From positions 121,432 to 185,431 of the forward strand of contig NZ_UCOB01000025.1 in the NCBI RefSeq assembly GCF_900474295.1: DNA of 64,000 nt. The letters are read 5' to 3'. This DNA comes from Synechococcus sp. UW140. GTDB lineage: Bacteria; Cyanobacteriota; Cyanobacteriia; PCC-6307; Cyanobiaceae. The notes beneath the pieces are model-generated. The model did no database searches. It was not told the DNA's origin and saw only the letters and a list, made by a program, of their open reading frames with translations. The translations under genes and the position numbers were made by a program. Shown here piece by piece: positions 27,383 to 35,254 of this stretch; the first letter of the stretch is position 1; each line of letters begins with the position of its first letter.

Positions 27383-28291
27383 TCAGCGGGCGCCCAACTC
27401 GGCGGCCAGTTCACGCTCCAGCTTGTCATCATGCTCGTTGGGAAGCACGTTCTCCACCTTGGTGCGGTGGGTGCTGTAGAAGAGCATGCCGATGAACACC
27501 ATGCCACCAATGATGTTGCCGATGGTGACGGGAATAAAGTTCCAGATGAAGACCTGACCCATGTTCACGCCAGAGCCAAGGATGGGTCCCGCAGTGTGCA
27601 GGAATTGATTCACAACGATGTGCTCCATGCCCATCGATTGGAAAGCAGTGATGGGAAGCCAGCACGCCAGGATTTTTCCAGGAACACTCTTGCTCACCAG
27701 GGCCATGGTGACCCCTAGGCACACCAGCCAATTGGCGATCACCCCGCGAAGAATGGCGAGTAAGAAGCCAGTTCCACCGAGATTCTCGTATTTAACAACG
27801 ACATTGGCCTTGTTTAGGGCAATGATTTTCTGAGCGACGAGGTCCCAGATAGGAGCGCCGATGTTGTCGGCAGCACCATTCATGGTTCCACTGGTCAGGC
27901 TGATGGCCATTAGCAGGGCAACAACAGCCGTTCCAATCCAGTTTCCTAACCAGACCCAGGCCCAGTTGCGGAAGGTGGCGCGCCAGCTGCTGCGACCTGC
28001 CCAGGTGGCCATCGGTAAGAGGGCGAAGTTACCGGTGACTAGCTCCATGCCAAACAGCACGATGCTGGCGAAGCCGAAGGGGAACAGCAGGGACCCAAGC
28101 CAGGGTTGACCACTCTTGATTCCGACGGTCAGTGCAAGGATCACGGCCAGGCCGAGAATCGCTCCGGAATAGAAGCCACGCACCAGCAGGTTCTTGATGC
28201 TGACAGTCGCTTTTTTACCGCCGGCGGCAATCATGCCGTCGACCAGTTCATTAGGTAGGACGTAGTCCATCTGGGACGCAGTGACACTCAT
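27383..28291 (-). CDS. Formate/nitrite transporter family channel, probable nitrite uptake
   Basis: A 302-residue membrane protein of the FNT (FocA/NirC) family. Six helices are predicted, with family segments KSGQPWLGSLLFPFGFASIV, FGMELVTGNFALLPMA, GNWIGTAVVALL and GMEHIVVNQF. The position between a HEAT-like gene and nirA points to nitrite as substrate. The C terminus is a charged cytosolic tail (KVENVLPNEHDDKLERELAA) that could bind partners. Confidence 0.93.
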   Translation of the reverse strand: MSVTASQMDYVLPNELVDGMIAAGGKKATVSIKNLLVRGFYSGAILGLAVILALTVGIKSGQPWLGSLLFPFGFASIVLFGMELVTGNFALLPMATWAGRSSWRATFRNWAWVWLGNWIGTAVVALLMAISLTSGTMNGAADNIGAPIWDLVAQKIIALNKANVVVKYENLGGTGFLLAILRGVIANWLVCLGVTMALVSKSVPGKILACWLPITAFQSMGMEHIVVNQFLHTAGPILGSGVNMGQVFIWNFIPVTIGNIIGGMVFIGMLFYSTHRTKVENVLPNEHDDKLERELAAELGAR

Positions 28292-28352
28292 GGTGTAGGT
28301 GCTGATTTCAGGTGTTTAGAGGAGGGAGACAGACGATTTGTGGATCCTTCAA

Positions 28353-28487
28353 TCAGCCGCTGATTTTGTTCATCAGCTTCGAAAAGCCATCCAGTTGATT
28401 AGAAGGACGGGAAATCGGTGCTTTGTCAGCGCCGCTGCTGGTGAACCAGTTGACGAGGCGGGAGAAGAGATCGCGGGATTCGGACAT
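28353..28487 (-). CDS. 44-residue protein sharing the NirA C-terminal motif
   Basis: A short protein encoded between focA and nirA. From ATG 28487 it reads MSESRDLFSRLVNWF at the start and LDGFSKLMNKISG at the end, with a Ser/Pro-rich middle (KAPISRPSNQ). Its C terminus matches the C terminus of NirA, which ends FFSRFMNRISN: the shared pattern is F-S-[KR]-hydrophobic-M-N-[KR]-I-S. A second, looser copy (LFSRLVN) stands at its own N terminus. Codons differ between the copies, so this is similarity of protein rather than a recent DNA duplication. The frame is open 18 codons further upstream. Confidence 0.72.
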   Translation of the reverse strand: MSESRDLFSRLVNWFTSSGADKAPISRPSNQLDGFSKLMNKISG

Positions 28488-28586
28488 GGAGACTTCTGGA
28501 GAGGGTTGGTGGAGAGGAGAATCGAGTGACCATGGCTTCAAAAAGTCAGCGCCACGGCTTGTTCGATTTTGAGTTTTGTTTTTGGC

Positions 28587-30200
28587 TTAGTTGCTAATGC
28601 GATTCATAAATCGGGAGAAGAAATCAGTGCCTCCCTTGGGCTCAGAATTGGTGCTGGGGGCAGGTTTGGGTGTTGCCCCAAATTGTTCGATGAGCAGCTG
28701 TTTCAACACAGTTTGAATTTCATCTGCTGGAATGGCTTTGTGTAGCACTGATCCCATTGTGGGGTCACTGCCTTGAGAGCCACCAATCGTGATTTTGTAG
28801 CCTTCACCCATCACACCTTCACTATTTTTTGTTTTGGTTCCGGTGAGGCCGATTGCTCCCATATCTGCTTGTCCGCAGTTATTAGGACAGCCCGTCCAGT
28901 GGATCTTGACTTCTTCCGGAAGGTTGATCTCTGCGTCAAGTGTCTTGGATAATGCAAGGGCTTGATCTTTGGTGTTGGTGAGAGCAAAGCCGCAGTAACT
29001 GTTGCCTGTACAGGAAACGGTGCCTGCTGCTAGTGCCTGTGGATGAAGCGGGAAACGCTTCAGCAGTGGATCAGCTTCCAATGGTTTGATTTGCGCGTTC
29101 GGGACTCCCACGAGGATCACGTTCTGGTCCTCGGTGAGGCGCACCTCGCCGTTGCCATATTGGAGGCTGGCGCTTGCTAGGTCTTGCAAGTCATCGGCGC
29201 TAAGTCGTCCGACGGGTACGTGAAGGCCAGCAAAGTTCAGGCCCTCTTGCTTTTGGGGATGGATCCCGTAGTGAGAGCGCGGGGTCTGATCGAACACCGA
29301 GCCTGGGTCTGGTGTGAGTGCACCGAAGTGCTCCTCAACCAAGGTGCGGAACTGATCCAGTCCCACTTTGTCGAGGTAGAGGCGGAAGCGACCCTTGGGG
29401 CGCTTGTCACGCTCGCCGTTGTCACGCCAAGGGCGGATGACCGCGTCAGTGATTTTGCAGAGTTCGTCAGGTTTGACCCATGCGTTGAGCGGCAGGGCAT
29501 AGGCGTTCATCTGGGAGGACAAAACGCCTCCAACCCACACGCCGAATCCAAGCTCCCCATCCTTCTCAACCGGATGAAAGATGATGTCGTTGTGGAGGAG
29601 GAAGTTGTCTTTTGATCCGGCTACTGCTGTGTTCCACTTGCGTGGAAGGTTGGAGTATTCAGGATTTCCCTCTTCATTGTTGGTGAGGAATTGATTGAGT
29701 TCATGGGTATAGGGTCGCGTATCCACAATCTCTTGCGGATCAATGCCTGCCAGGGGATTGCCCGTGACGTTTCGGGGATTGTCAAATCCCGATTGAATAG
29801 TGCTCAGTCCGGCTTCCTTCAGTCGCTTGAGAATTTCTGGTAGGTCGCTGAGCAGCACTCCTCTGAGCTGTAGGTTCTGGCGGGTGGTGACATCACAACT
29901 GCCGTTTTCGCCGTAGCGCTCGACAATCGAACCAACGACGCGCAGCTGCTGGGCGGACAAGATGCCATTCGGCACCCTGAGGCGAAGCATGAATTTGCCT
30001 GGTGTCTTCGGCCGCCAAAACATGCCGTACCACTTAAGGCGGAGTTGTAGGTCGGTTTCATCGACCTGCTCCCAACCCATCTCTGCGAATTTCTCAATCT
30101 CGCTGCCCACGAGCAAGCCATCCTTGGCAGCCTTGTTTTGCTCGATCTTGTTCAGTTTTTTGCCTTCCAGATAGGTTCTGGAGGGAGCGCTGCTGGTCAT
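28587..30200 (-). CDS. nirA: Ferredoxin-nitrite reductase
   Basis: Reduces nitrite to ammonium with six electrons from ferredoxin, using siroheme and a [4Fe-4S] cluster. The 537 residues contain the two sulfite/nitrite reductase ferredoxin-like and catalytic repeats; the cluster cysteines are in CTGNSYCGFALTN and HWTGCPNNCGQAD. Beyond the catalytic core is a Pro/Ser-rich linker (PKPAPSTNSEP) and a short terminal motif TDFFSRFMNRISN that is also found in the small protein encoded just downstream. The siroheme genes cobA and a CbiX-type chelatase lie divergently upstream, and an NtcA-like site precedes the gene. Confidence 0.97.
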   Translation of the reverse strand: MTSSAPSRTYLEGKKLNKIEQNKAAKDGLLVGSEIEKFAEMGWEQVDETDLQLRLKWYGMFWRPKTPGKFMLRLRVPNGILSAQQLRVVGSIVERYGENGSCDVTTRQNLQLRGVLLSDLPEILKRLKEAGLSTIQSGFDNPRNVTGNPLAGIDPQEIVDTRPYTHELNQFLTNNEEGNPEYSNLPRKWNTAVAGSKDNFLLHNDIIFHPVEKDGELGFGVWVGGVLSSQMNAYALPLNAWVKPDELCKITDAVIRPWRDNGERDKRPKGRFRLYLDKVGLDQFRTLVEEHFGALTPDPGSVFDQTPRSHYGIHPQKQEGLNFAGLHVPVGRLSADDLQDLASASLQYGNGEVRLTEDQNVILVGVPNAQIKPLEADPLLKRFPLHPQALAAGTVSCTGNSYCGFALTNTKDQALALSKTLDAEINLPEEVKIHWTGCPNNCGQADMGAIGLTGTKTKNSEGVMGEGYKITIGGSQGSDPTMGSVLHKAIPADEIQTVLKQLLIEQFGATPKPAPSTNSEPKGGTDFFSRFMNRISN

Positions 30201-30265
30201 AACTGGGGGGGAGATAGACGAGCTTCGAGCTCGATATCGGACTTGGCAGTGAGGGGCAATCTCGA

Positions 30266-30309
30266 AATATCGAGGCAGCAGTGCCGATTAGTTCGGTAAA
30301 GCTGTGAAC
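30266..30309 (-). promoter_or_regulatory. NtcA-like promoter of nirA
   Basis: GTTCACAGCTTTAC on the minus strand (30309-30296) has the form GTT-N8-TAC, one base from the NtcA consensus GTA-N8-TAC. GATATT at 30271-30266, a possible -10 box, starts 24 nt further on. The geometry fits an NtcA-activated promoter. Confidence 0.45.
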
Positions 30310-30455
30310 GCTTTTTTAGCGATCGGCCTAGTGCTTGCGCGGTAGCGGATCGAACAAAACCCAGTGTTTGTTGTCCTTGATTTTTGGTGTGATTGGATAC
30401 AAGGAGGCGCTGGGCTTTCTGGCTCGATAGCCCCATGCCTGAACGCCACCACCAA

Positions 30456-30749
30456 TCAGTACTGACGGCCTATTTCGCCCAGCATGCGCGCGGCACCCTG
30501 GCGGATCATCGACCAGACCTTGCCCATCGCTGCCAGGTCCCGGTCGAATTCCGAGCGTTGGTTGGAGCGGGGGTAGTGTCCCCGGTCATGCCTGTCCCAG
30601 TACCCCTCTTCACTCTCGATCGGGGATCTGCTGCGCCTCTGGCGCCTAGCGTCAACCATCTCGTCTTCCCAGGCTTGTTCACGCCGGGAGCTGGCTTGCA
30701 TGCTTGGCCGTCGTTGTGCTTGGGCCGGTCTGCGTCTCTGGCTGGGCAT
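30456..30749 (-). CDS. Basic, Arg-rich hypothetical protein
   Basis: A 97-residue protein of unknown function. The first half is Arg/Gln/Ser rich and probably disordered (MPSQRRRPAQAQRRPSM); acidic and aromatic residues follow (SEEGYWDRHDRGHYPRSNQR), and the C terminus (MGKVWSMIRQGAARMLGEIG) is a likely amphipathic helix. Codon use on this strand looks more natural than the plus-strand frame that would extend the chelatase gene across it. Its ATG lies only 6 bp from the divergent chelatase start, so at least one transcript must begin inside the other gene. Confidence 0.58.
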   Translation of the reverse strand: MPSQRRRPAQAQRRPSMQASSRREQAWEDEMVDARRQRRSRSPIESEEGYWDRHDRGHYPRSNQRSEFDRDLAAMGKVWSMIRQGAARMLGEIGRQY

Positions 30750-30755
30750 GATGCG

Positions 30756-31484
30756 ATGGTCATGGCTGACGATCGTTCGACTTCAACAGTGCAGGGGGCG
30801 GATCATCCGTTGCCGTTGTTACGGAATGCTCCGTTTGGGTGTTCCTCGGCACGGTTTGCGGCCGTGCCAGTGGATCGAGAGCCTGCGGTCATCCGACTGG
30901 TGGTGCATGGCCGTCGTGGGGGTGAAATTCCCCAGTGTTTGATCCGCTTAGCTGACGACCTGGCCAGGCTTCGACGTGCCCCTGTGGAGGTGGAGGCACT
31001 GACGGCAGCACCTCTAGCCACGGATCCTCATCGCTCTTATTGGCTTTTGCCGTTGCTCCTGCTGCCGGGGACTCATGCCCGTAGTGATGTGCCGCAGATC
31101 CGAGAGCGGATGCGCGAGGCGGGTGGCAGCGTGAAGTTGTTGCCTTTTCTGGGCGCATGGCCGCAGTGGTGGGATCTGTTGCGCCGTTGGATCGCTGCAC
31201 TGGAGCGTGATGGTCGCTCTGCGGTGGTGGTGCATCACCCTCTGAGACCGGGCTTGGCGGATCGTTATCTCGACATGCTGGAAGAGAAGCTTGGCTGTGC
31301 CCTGGTGGCGTTCGATGCTTGGGAGGAGTACCTCCAGCTGCATCCCGCCGCTTGGCCTCTACCTCTGGCCTTGGCCCCGAATCGGATGGCGGAGGCGCTG
31401 CGGCAGGCTGGTGGAGTGTCTTCGCTGCTTGACGATCCTCAGCTCCGCGCCGGTCTGGTTTCTCTGCTTTCTCTTCTGTCGTGA
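30756..31484 (+). CDS. CbiX/SirB-type sirohydrochlorin chelatase
   Basis: Class II chelatase-like protein, probably inserting iron into sirohydrochlorin to make siroheme for NirA. The 242 residues contain IRLVVHGRRGGEIP near residue 45 and LLLLPGTHARSDVP, whose two His residues correspond to the metal-binding pair of the CbiX/SirB family. The second half (LPFLGAWPQWWDLLRRWIAA) also fits. Start ATG 30756 or ATG 30762 are both possible; a longer frame overlaps the divergent hypothetical gene and has no family similarity. Its stop overlaps the GTG start of cobA (GTGA). Confidence 0.8.
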   Translation: MVMADDRSTSTVQGADHPLPLLRNAPFGCSSARFAAVPVDREPAVIRLVVHGRRGGEIPQCLIRLADDLARLRRAPVEVEALTAAPLATDPHRSYWLLPLLLLPGTHARSDVPQIRERMREAGGSVKLLPFLGAWPQWWDLLRRWIAALERDGRSAVVVHHPLRPGLADRYLDMLEEKLGCALVAFDAWEEYLQLHPAAWPLPLALAPNRMAEALRQAGGVSSLLDDPQLRAGLVSLLSLLS

Positions 31485-32266
31485 CTGATTCGTCTCAGGG
31501 CACTGTCTATCTGGTGGGAGCTGGGCCCGGTGATCCGGAGTTGTTGACCCTCAAGGCGCATCGATTGCTGGCCGCCTGCGATGCCCTGGTGTACGACTCA
31601 CTCGTGCCCAAGGAGGTGCTCGACCTCGTGCCAGAAGGGTGTGAGCGCCATTTCGTGGGAAAGCGCCGCGGCCATCATTCTGTGCCGCAGCCGAGCACCA
31701 ATGCAGTGTTGGTGGAACTGGCCCACCGACATCGTTGTGTGGTGCGCCTCAAGGGAGGCGATCCCTTTCTGTTCGGACGTGGTGGCGAGGAAGCGGCCCA
31801 TCTGGCTGCGCGTGGCATTGGCGTGGAAGTGGTGCCTGGCGTGACCGCTGGGATCGCAGCTCCTGCCTATGCCGGTATTCCAGTCACCCATCGCCGAGCT
31901 GGCTCTTCGGTGACCTTTGTCACCGGCCATGAGGAGATCGACAAGAGGCGTCCTTCAGTGAATTGGCGTGCGCTTGCCACGGCGACTGACGGCTTGGTGA
32001 TTTATATGGGTTTGCATAATCTGCCGCGGATCGCTGAGGAGCTGATCACTGGAGGCTTGGCCGCGGATACTCCCGTGGCCTTGATCCAGCAGGGCACCGT
32101 TGCGGGGCAGCGCTGCCTCACCTCGACGCTGGCAGTGGTGGCGGAGGAGGCACGGGCTCAGGCCTTTGCATCCCCATCGATTGTGGTGGTGGGGGAGGTG
32201 GTTGACCATCGGATCGATGCCTGTGCTCCAGAACCCGCTGCGGTCACGATGCCGATTCCCTTCTAG
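31481..32266 (+). CDS. cobA: Uroporphyrinogen-III C-methyltransferase
   Basis: Methylates uroporphyrinogen III twice with S-adenosylmethionine to give precorrin-2, the branch point to siroheme and cobalamin. The 261 residues show the SUMT motifs VYLVGAGPGDPELLTLKAH, VRLKGGDPFLFGRGGEEA, VVPGVTAGIAAPAYAGIP and VVVGEVV. It begins at GTG 31481 overlapping the chelatase stop, so the two siroheme genes form one unit next to nirA. Its end overlaps the convergent moaB by 4 bp. Confidence 0.96.
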   Translation: MTDSSQGTVYLVGAGPGDPELLTLKAHRLLAACDALVYDSLVPKEVLDLVPEGCERHFVGKRRGHHSVPQPSTNAVLVELAHRHRCVVRLKGGDPFLFGRGGEEAAHLAARGIGVEVVPGVTAGIAAPAYAGIPVTHRRAGSSVTFVTGHEEIDKRRPSVNWRALATATDGLVIYMGLHNLPRIAEELITGGLAADTPVALIQQGTVAGQRCLTSTLAVVAEEARAQAFASPSIVVVGEVVDHRIDACAPEPAAVTMPIPF

Positions 32267-32793
32267 GACTTGGCGGGTTGATCCACTGGTTCGCGCAGTC
32301 TCGGCATCAGCTGTACGAGGTTGCAGGGCTTGGTCGTGCTGTCGAGCTGCAACTTGATCAAGCGGTCCCATGCTGTTTGCACGGCATCGAGGGATCCTGG
32401 CAAGACAAACACGATCGTGCCGTTGGCTACCCCCGCCAGACAGCGGCTCTGCAGGCTGCTGGTGCCAATCGTCTCGAACGACAGCATGCGGAACAGCTCA
32501 CCGAAGCCATCGATGCTTTTGTCCAGCAGGGGGGTGATGGCCTCCGGAGTGCCATCACGGCCGGTCAGTCCTGTGCCGCCACTCGTGATCACCACATCCA
32601 CGTTTGGTGCGGCAATCCAGCCGCTCACCACAGCTCTGACCCGATAACGGTCATCTGGACAGATCGCTCGTTCCGCCAGGAGATGGCCTGCGGCTCCCAG
32701 CCTCTGCTCCAGGCAATGCCCACTGTCGTCATCGGCGATGGTGCGGCGATCGGAAACTGTGAGAAGGGCGATTCTGAGAGTCAGAGTTGGCAA
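32263..32793 (-). CDS. moaB: Molybdenum cofactor biosynthesis protein MoaB
   Basis: MoaB/MogA-type protein that adenylates molybdopterin before molybdenum insertion. The 176 residues include RIALLTVSDRR, DVVITSGGTGLTGRDGTPEA and GELFRMLSFETIGTSSLQSR, the MPT-binding core. It begins at a TTG (32793). It is read opposite to cobA and moaD, and its start faces that of moaD across about 26 bp. Confidence 0.94.
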   Translation of the reverse strand: MPTLTLRIALLTVSDRRTIADDDSGHCLEQRLGAAGHLLAERAICPDDRYRVRAVVSGWIAAPNVDVVITSGGTGLTGRDGTPEAITPLLDKSIDGFGELFRMLSFETIGTSSLQSRCLAGVANGTIVFVLPGSLDAVQTAWDRLIKLQLDSTTKPCNLVQLMPRLREPVDQPAKS

Positions 32794-32819
32794 GCAAAGC
32801 TGTAGTCGACGCTAAAACG

Positions 32820-33098
32820 ATGGAAGCTCGCCTGCAGGCTGTGATGCCGCATGACGATTCGGGATCGGTGCGTGTGCTGCTGTTTGCGGCATTGCGGGAC
32901 CAGGCGGGATGGGAGGAGAAGCGCATGCCTCTCGCTGGTGATGGTCCGCAAACGGCGTTGCAGCTTTGGATGGCTCTGGAGTTGGGAGCGTTACCTGCCG
33001 CAGTGCGCGTGGCGGTGAATCAGCAACTGGTCGATCCGGATCAGCAGCTCCATGCTGGTGACGAACTCGCCTTTCTGCCTCCCTTCACCGGTGGCTGA
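32820..33098 (+). CDS. moaD: Molybdopterin synthase sulfur carrier subunit MoaD
   Basis: Ubiquitin-fold protein that carries a C-terminal thiocarboxylate to MoaE for building the dithiolene of molybdopterin. The 92-residue protein ends in the required double glycine (ELAFLPPFTGG) and contains VRVLLFAALRDQAG and VAVNQQLVDPDQQL. ATG 32820 is used; ATG 32844 is an alternative. moaE follows after a single base. Confidence 0.92.
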   Translation: MEARLQAVMPHDDSGSVRVLLFAALRDQAGWEEKRMPLAGDGPQTALQLWMALELGALPAAVRVAVNQQLVDPDQQLHAGDELAFLPPFTGG

Positions 33099-33099
33099 G

Positions 33100-33561
33100 A
33101 TGGGGGACGCGAAGGCTCAGCGGTCTGAGAGGCCCAAGGCTGTTCAGGTGGAGATTCACTCAGAGCCATTCTCTCCATGGCAGCGGTTGGAGTCCTGCTG
33201 TGATCGGTTTGCTGCTAGCGCTGTATTCATCGGCCGGGTGCGTCCGGAGAGTGCGCAGGGAACACACCTCGATGCCCTTGAACTCACGCATTACCCGGGC
33301 ATGTGCGAGCGCCGCATTGATGAGGATGCGGAGAGGCTGCGTCAGCTCCATGGCGCTGGTGCGGTGCTCGTGCTCCATCGGGTTGGTCGCCTTTCCCCGG
33401 GTGAAGTGATCGTTTTAGTTGTGGTGCAGGCGGATCGCCGCGGCCCTGCCCAGCGTTGCTGCAACGAGCTGCTCGAGGTCCTCAAACATGACGCCCCGTT
33501 TTGGAAACGGGAGTGGTGCGGTGATCAGGGCGCCTGGCTGAGCGGGAACACCCCACTCTGA
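33100..33561 (+). CDS. moaE: Molybdopterin synthase catalytic subunit MoaE
   Basis: Large subunit that transfers sulfur from MoaD to precursor Z. The 153 residues show AASAVFIGRVRPESAQG, LELTHYPGMCERRIDEDAER, VLVLHRVGRLSPGE and HDAPFWKREWCGDQGAWL, the last with the conserved Lys near the active site. The start ATG 33100 lies one base after the moaD stop. The 3' end overlaps the convergent epimerase-like gene by 37 bp. Confidence 0.95.
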   Translation: MGDAKAQRSERPKAVQVEIHSEPFSPWQRLESCCDRFAASAVFIGRVRPESAQGTHLDALELTHYPGMCERRIDEDAERLRQLHGAGAVLVLHRVGRLSPGEVIVLVVVQADRRGPAQRCCNELLEVLKHDAPFWKREWCGDQGAWLSGNTPL

Positions 33562-34397
33562 GAGTGAAGGGTTGGGTGTTGGAGTTGGTATCCGAGTGCT
33601 TTGAGCCGTTCATTGTTGATGCGACGACTGCAGAGCCGTTGGTTTGCGCTCCTGCCCCATTGCACCGGATCCAGTCCCTGTCTGCGCAGACTGTGATCGA
33701 CAAGATCCTTGAGGCAGATCGGTGCGTCGTTCACCACATTGACGACACCCTTCCATTCTCCGTCCATGGCAGCGATCAAGGCGCCTGCGGCATCCTCCAC
33801 ATGAATCCAGTTGGTGAACTGCTGTCCATCGCTGGACTGTTCGCGGCCTGCCAGGCTCTTGAGTCGGGTGTCTAGATCTCGCCCAGGCCCATACAGGGCG
33901 CCGAGCCGAAGGATGCAAACGTTTCGTCTTCCATCAGCCATGGCTCCAATCAGTTGTTCGCTCTCCACCAGAACCTGCGCATGACCATTCCTGGGATCGG
34001 GTGGAGCTGCTTCATCAACCCAGCCGCCATCAGCGTTGCCGTAGATCGAGCAACTGCTCGTATAGAGGATTTGTTGGAGATCAGGTAACTGTGGCAACAG
34101 TGACTGCAAACACGTGAAGCTTGCGATGAAGGTCTGTCGGTAGCCGTCCTCATTGACCTGACGATCCCCTTTAGGACCAAGACAGAACACAGCGCGGCGG
34201 CTCTTGTTCAGAGCTCTCAGCAGTTGGGTTGGGTTCGTGGCGTCACAGACCATCACGCCATCACTAAGCGCCGCGAGCTCGTGGCGTCGCTCTGCGCGTG
34301 TGGTCGTCAGGGTCAGTGGCAGGTGCGAACGGCGGGGTTGCAGTTGACGGGCCAGTGCGAGCCCGACATACCCGCAACCGACGATGGTCAGTCCCAT
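33525..34397 (-). CDS. NAD(P)-binding epimerase/SDR-like protein
   Basis: A 290-residue protein of the extended short-chain dehydrogenase or NAD-dependent epimerase superfamily. The N-terminal dinucleotide fold reads LTIVGCGYVGLALARQLQ; further motifs are ILYTSSCSIYGNADGGW (Ser and Tyr of the active site, although the YxxxK Lys is not obvious), ILRLGALYGPGRDLDTRL and NWIHVEDAAGALIAAM. It resembles YeeZ-type proteins. No link to Moco is visible apart from position. Confidence 0.85.
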   Translation of the reverse strand: MGLTIVGCGYVGLALARQLQPRRSHLPLTLTTTRAERRHELAALSDGVMVCDATNPTQLLRALNKSRRAVFCLGPKGDRQVNEDGYRQTFIASFTCLQSLLPQLPDLQQILYTSSCSIYGNADGGWVDEAAPPDPRNGHAQVLVESEQLIGAMADGRRNVCILRLGALYGPGRDLDTRLKSLAGREQSSDGQQFTNWIHVEDAAGALIAAMDGEWKGVVNVVNDAPICLKDLVDHSLRRQGLDPVQWGRSANQRLCSRRINNERLKALGYQLQHPTLHSQSGVFPLSQAP

Positions 34398-34456
34398 GGA
34401 ATGGATGGCTCTAGACCCGACACTAGGAATCTCGATTGGTCAGGGAGGAGCCGACC

Positions 34457-35254
34457 ATGACGAATCAATGGACTCTCAACCGGCTCAACTTCGAAGGTTG
34501 CTGGCAGGGCCGGGGGTGCTGGCACGTGCGTGATTCGGCAGGAGATCTCAACTTCGCGACACCGACACGGGTGATCACGCCAACGCGATATGCCATCAGC
34601 TTCAGCGATGAGGACACGGGCGTTTGGGATGGATCAGGCTTGTTCTTCGCGCCGGATGGCAAGGCCACCTACACCATCAGCCGTGACTCTTACAACGCTG
34701 GCGGTGGTTGCTGGCAGTTCGCTGGTGCTGGCGGTCAGTCCAGCCGACGCTTGGATGCTGGAGCATCCCGGTTCGGCCACGAAATCAATCTGTTTCAGGC
34801 TCGTTCCCGTTCGATGCTTGTGCTCATCTGGGAGCCGATCGATCACCATTGGCGGCTGCAGGTCGTTGGCGCGGTTGGCTTCCGTTGTCTGCAGGGTCAA
34901 TCCGTGGAGCCTGAGCGCCCGATCTGCGCTTCACCTGAGGCGTTGTTGGAACCGTTGCGGGGTTGGCAGGGAAGTTTGGAATGCCTCACCCCCAGCGAGG
35001 CCATCCAGGGACAGCCCAGTGCCCCTCAGCCGGTGGTGTTTGACCCGGAGCAGTTGCTTCGCCATGACTGTTCCGCTGTGATGGCCGATGGGTTGGTGTT
35101 CTCCGTTCCAGAGCAGCTGCCCAACGCAGCCTTTCGGCTTGAGATCGGTGGTCTGCTTGGACCAGCCTTGTTTCAGCAGGTCAGCATTCTTTTTGATTCA
35201 GCTGGAACACTGACGGCCTGGCACCGGTCCACTTTTCAGGCCACTTGGATCTGA
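34457..35254 (+). CDS. Conserved hypothetical protein, possibly DUF3598/calycin-like
   Basis: A 265-residue protein with two halves that look like related beta-rich domains: an N-terminal one starting NFEGCWQGRGCWHVRDSAGD and a C-terminal one starting LRGWQGSLECLTPSEA. The pattern of a W-x-G start followed by alternating hydrophobic and polar strands suggests a lipocalin-like (calycin) barrel, as in DUF3598 proteins, but this is only an impression. ATG 34457 is used; the frame is open seven codons further upstream. It converges with moeA with no gap. Confidence 0.75.
   Translation: MTNQWTLNRLNFEGCWQGRGCWHVRDSAGDLNFATPTRVITPTRYAISFSDEDTGVWDGSGLFFAPDGKATYTISRDSYNAGGGCWQFAGAGGQSSRRLDAGASRFGHEINLFQARSRSMLVLIWEPIDHHWRLQVVGAVGFRCLQGQSVEPERPICASPEALLEPLRGWQGSLECLTPSEAIQGQPSAPQPVVFDPEQLLRHDCSAVMADGLVFSVPEQLPNAAFRLEIGGLLGPALFQQVSILFDSAGTLTAWHRSTFQATWI

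Noticed and set aside
30393..30755. Extension of the chelatase frame upstream to 30393
   Set aside because: The added 121 residues are Pro/Leu-rich, have no family similarity, and lie opposite a more natural reading frame.
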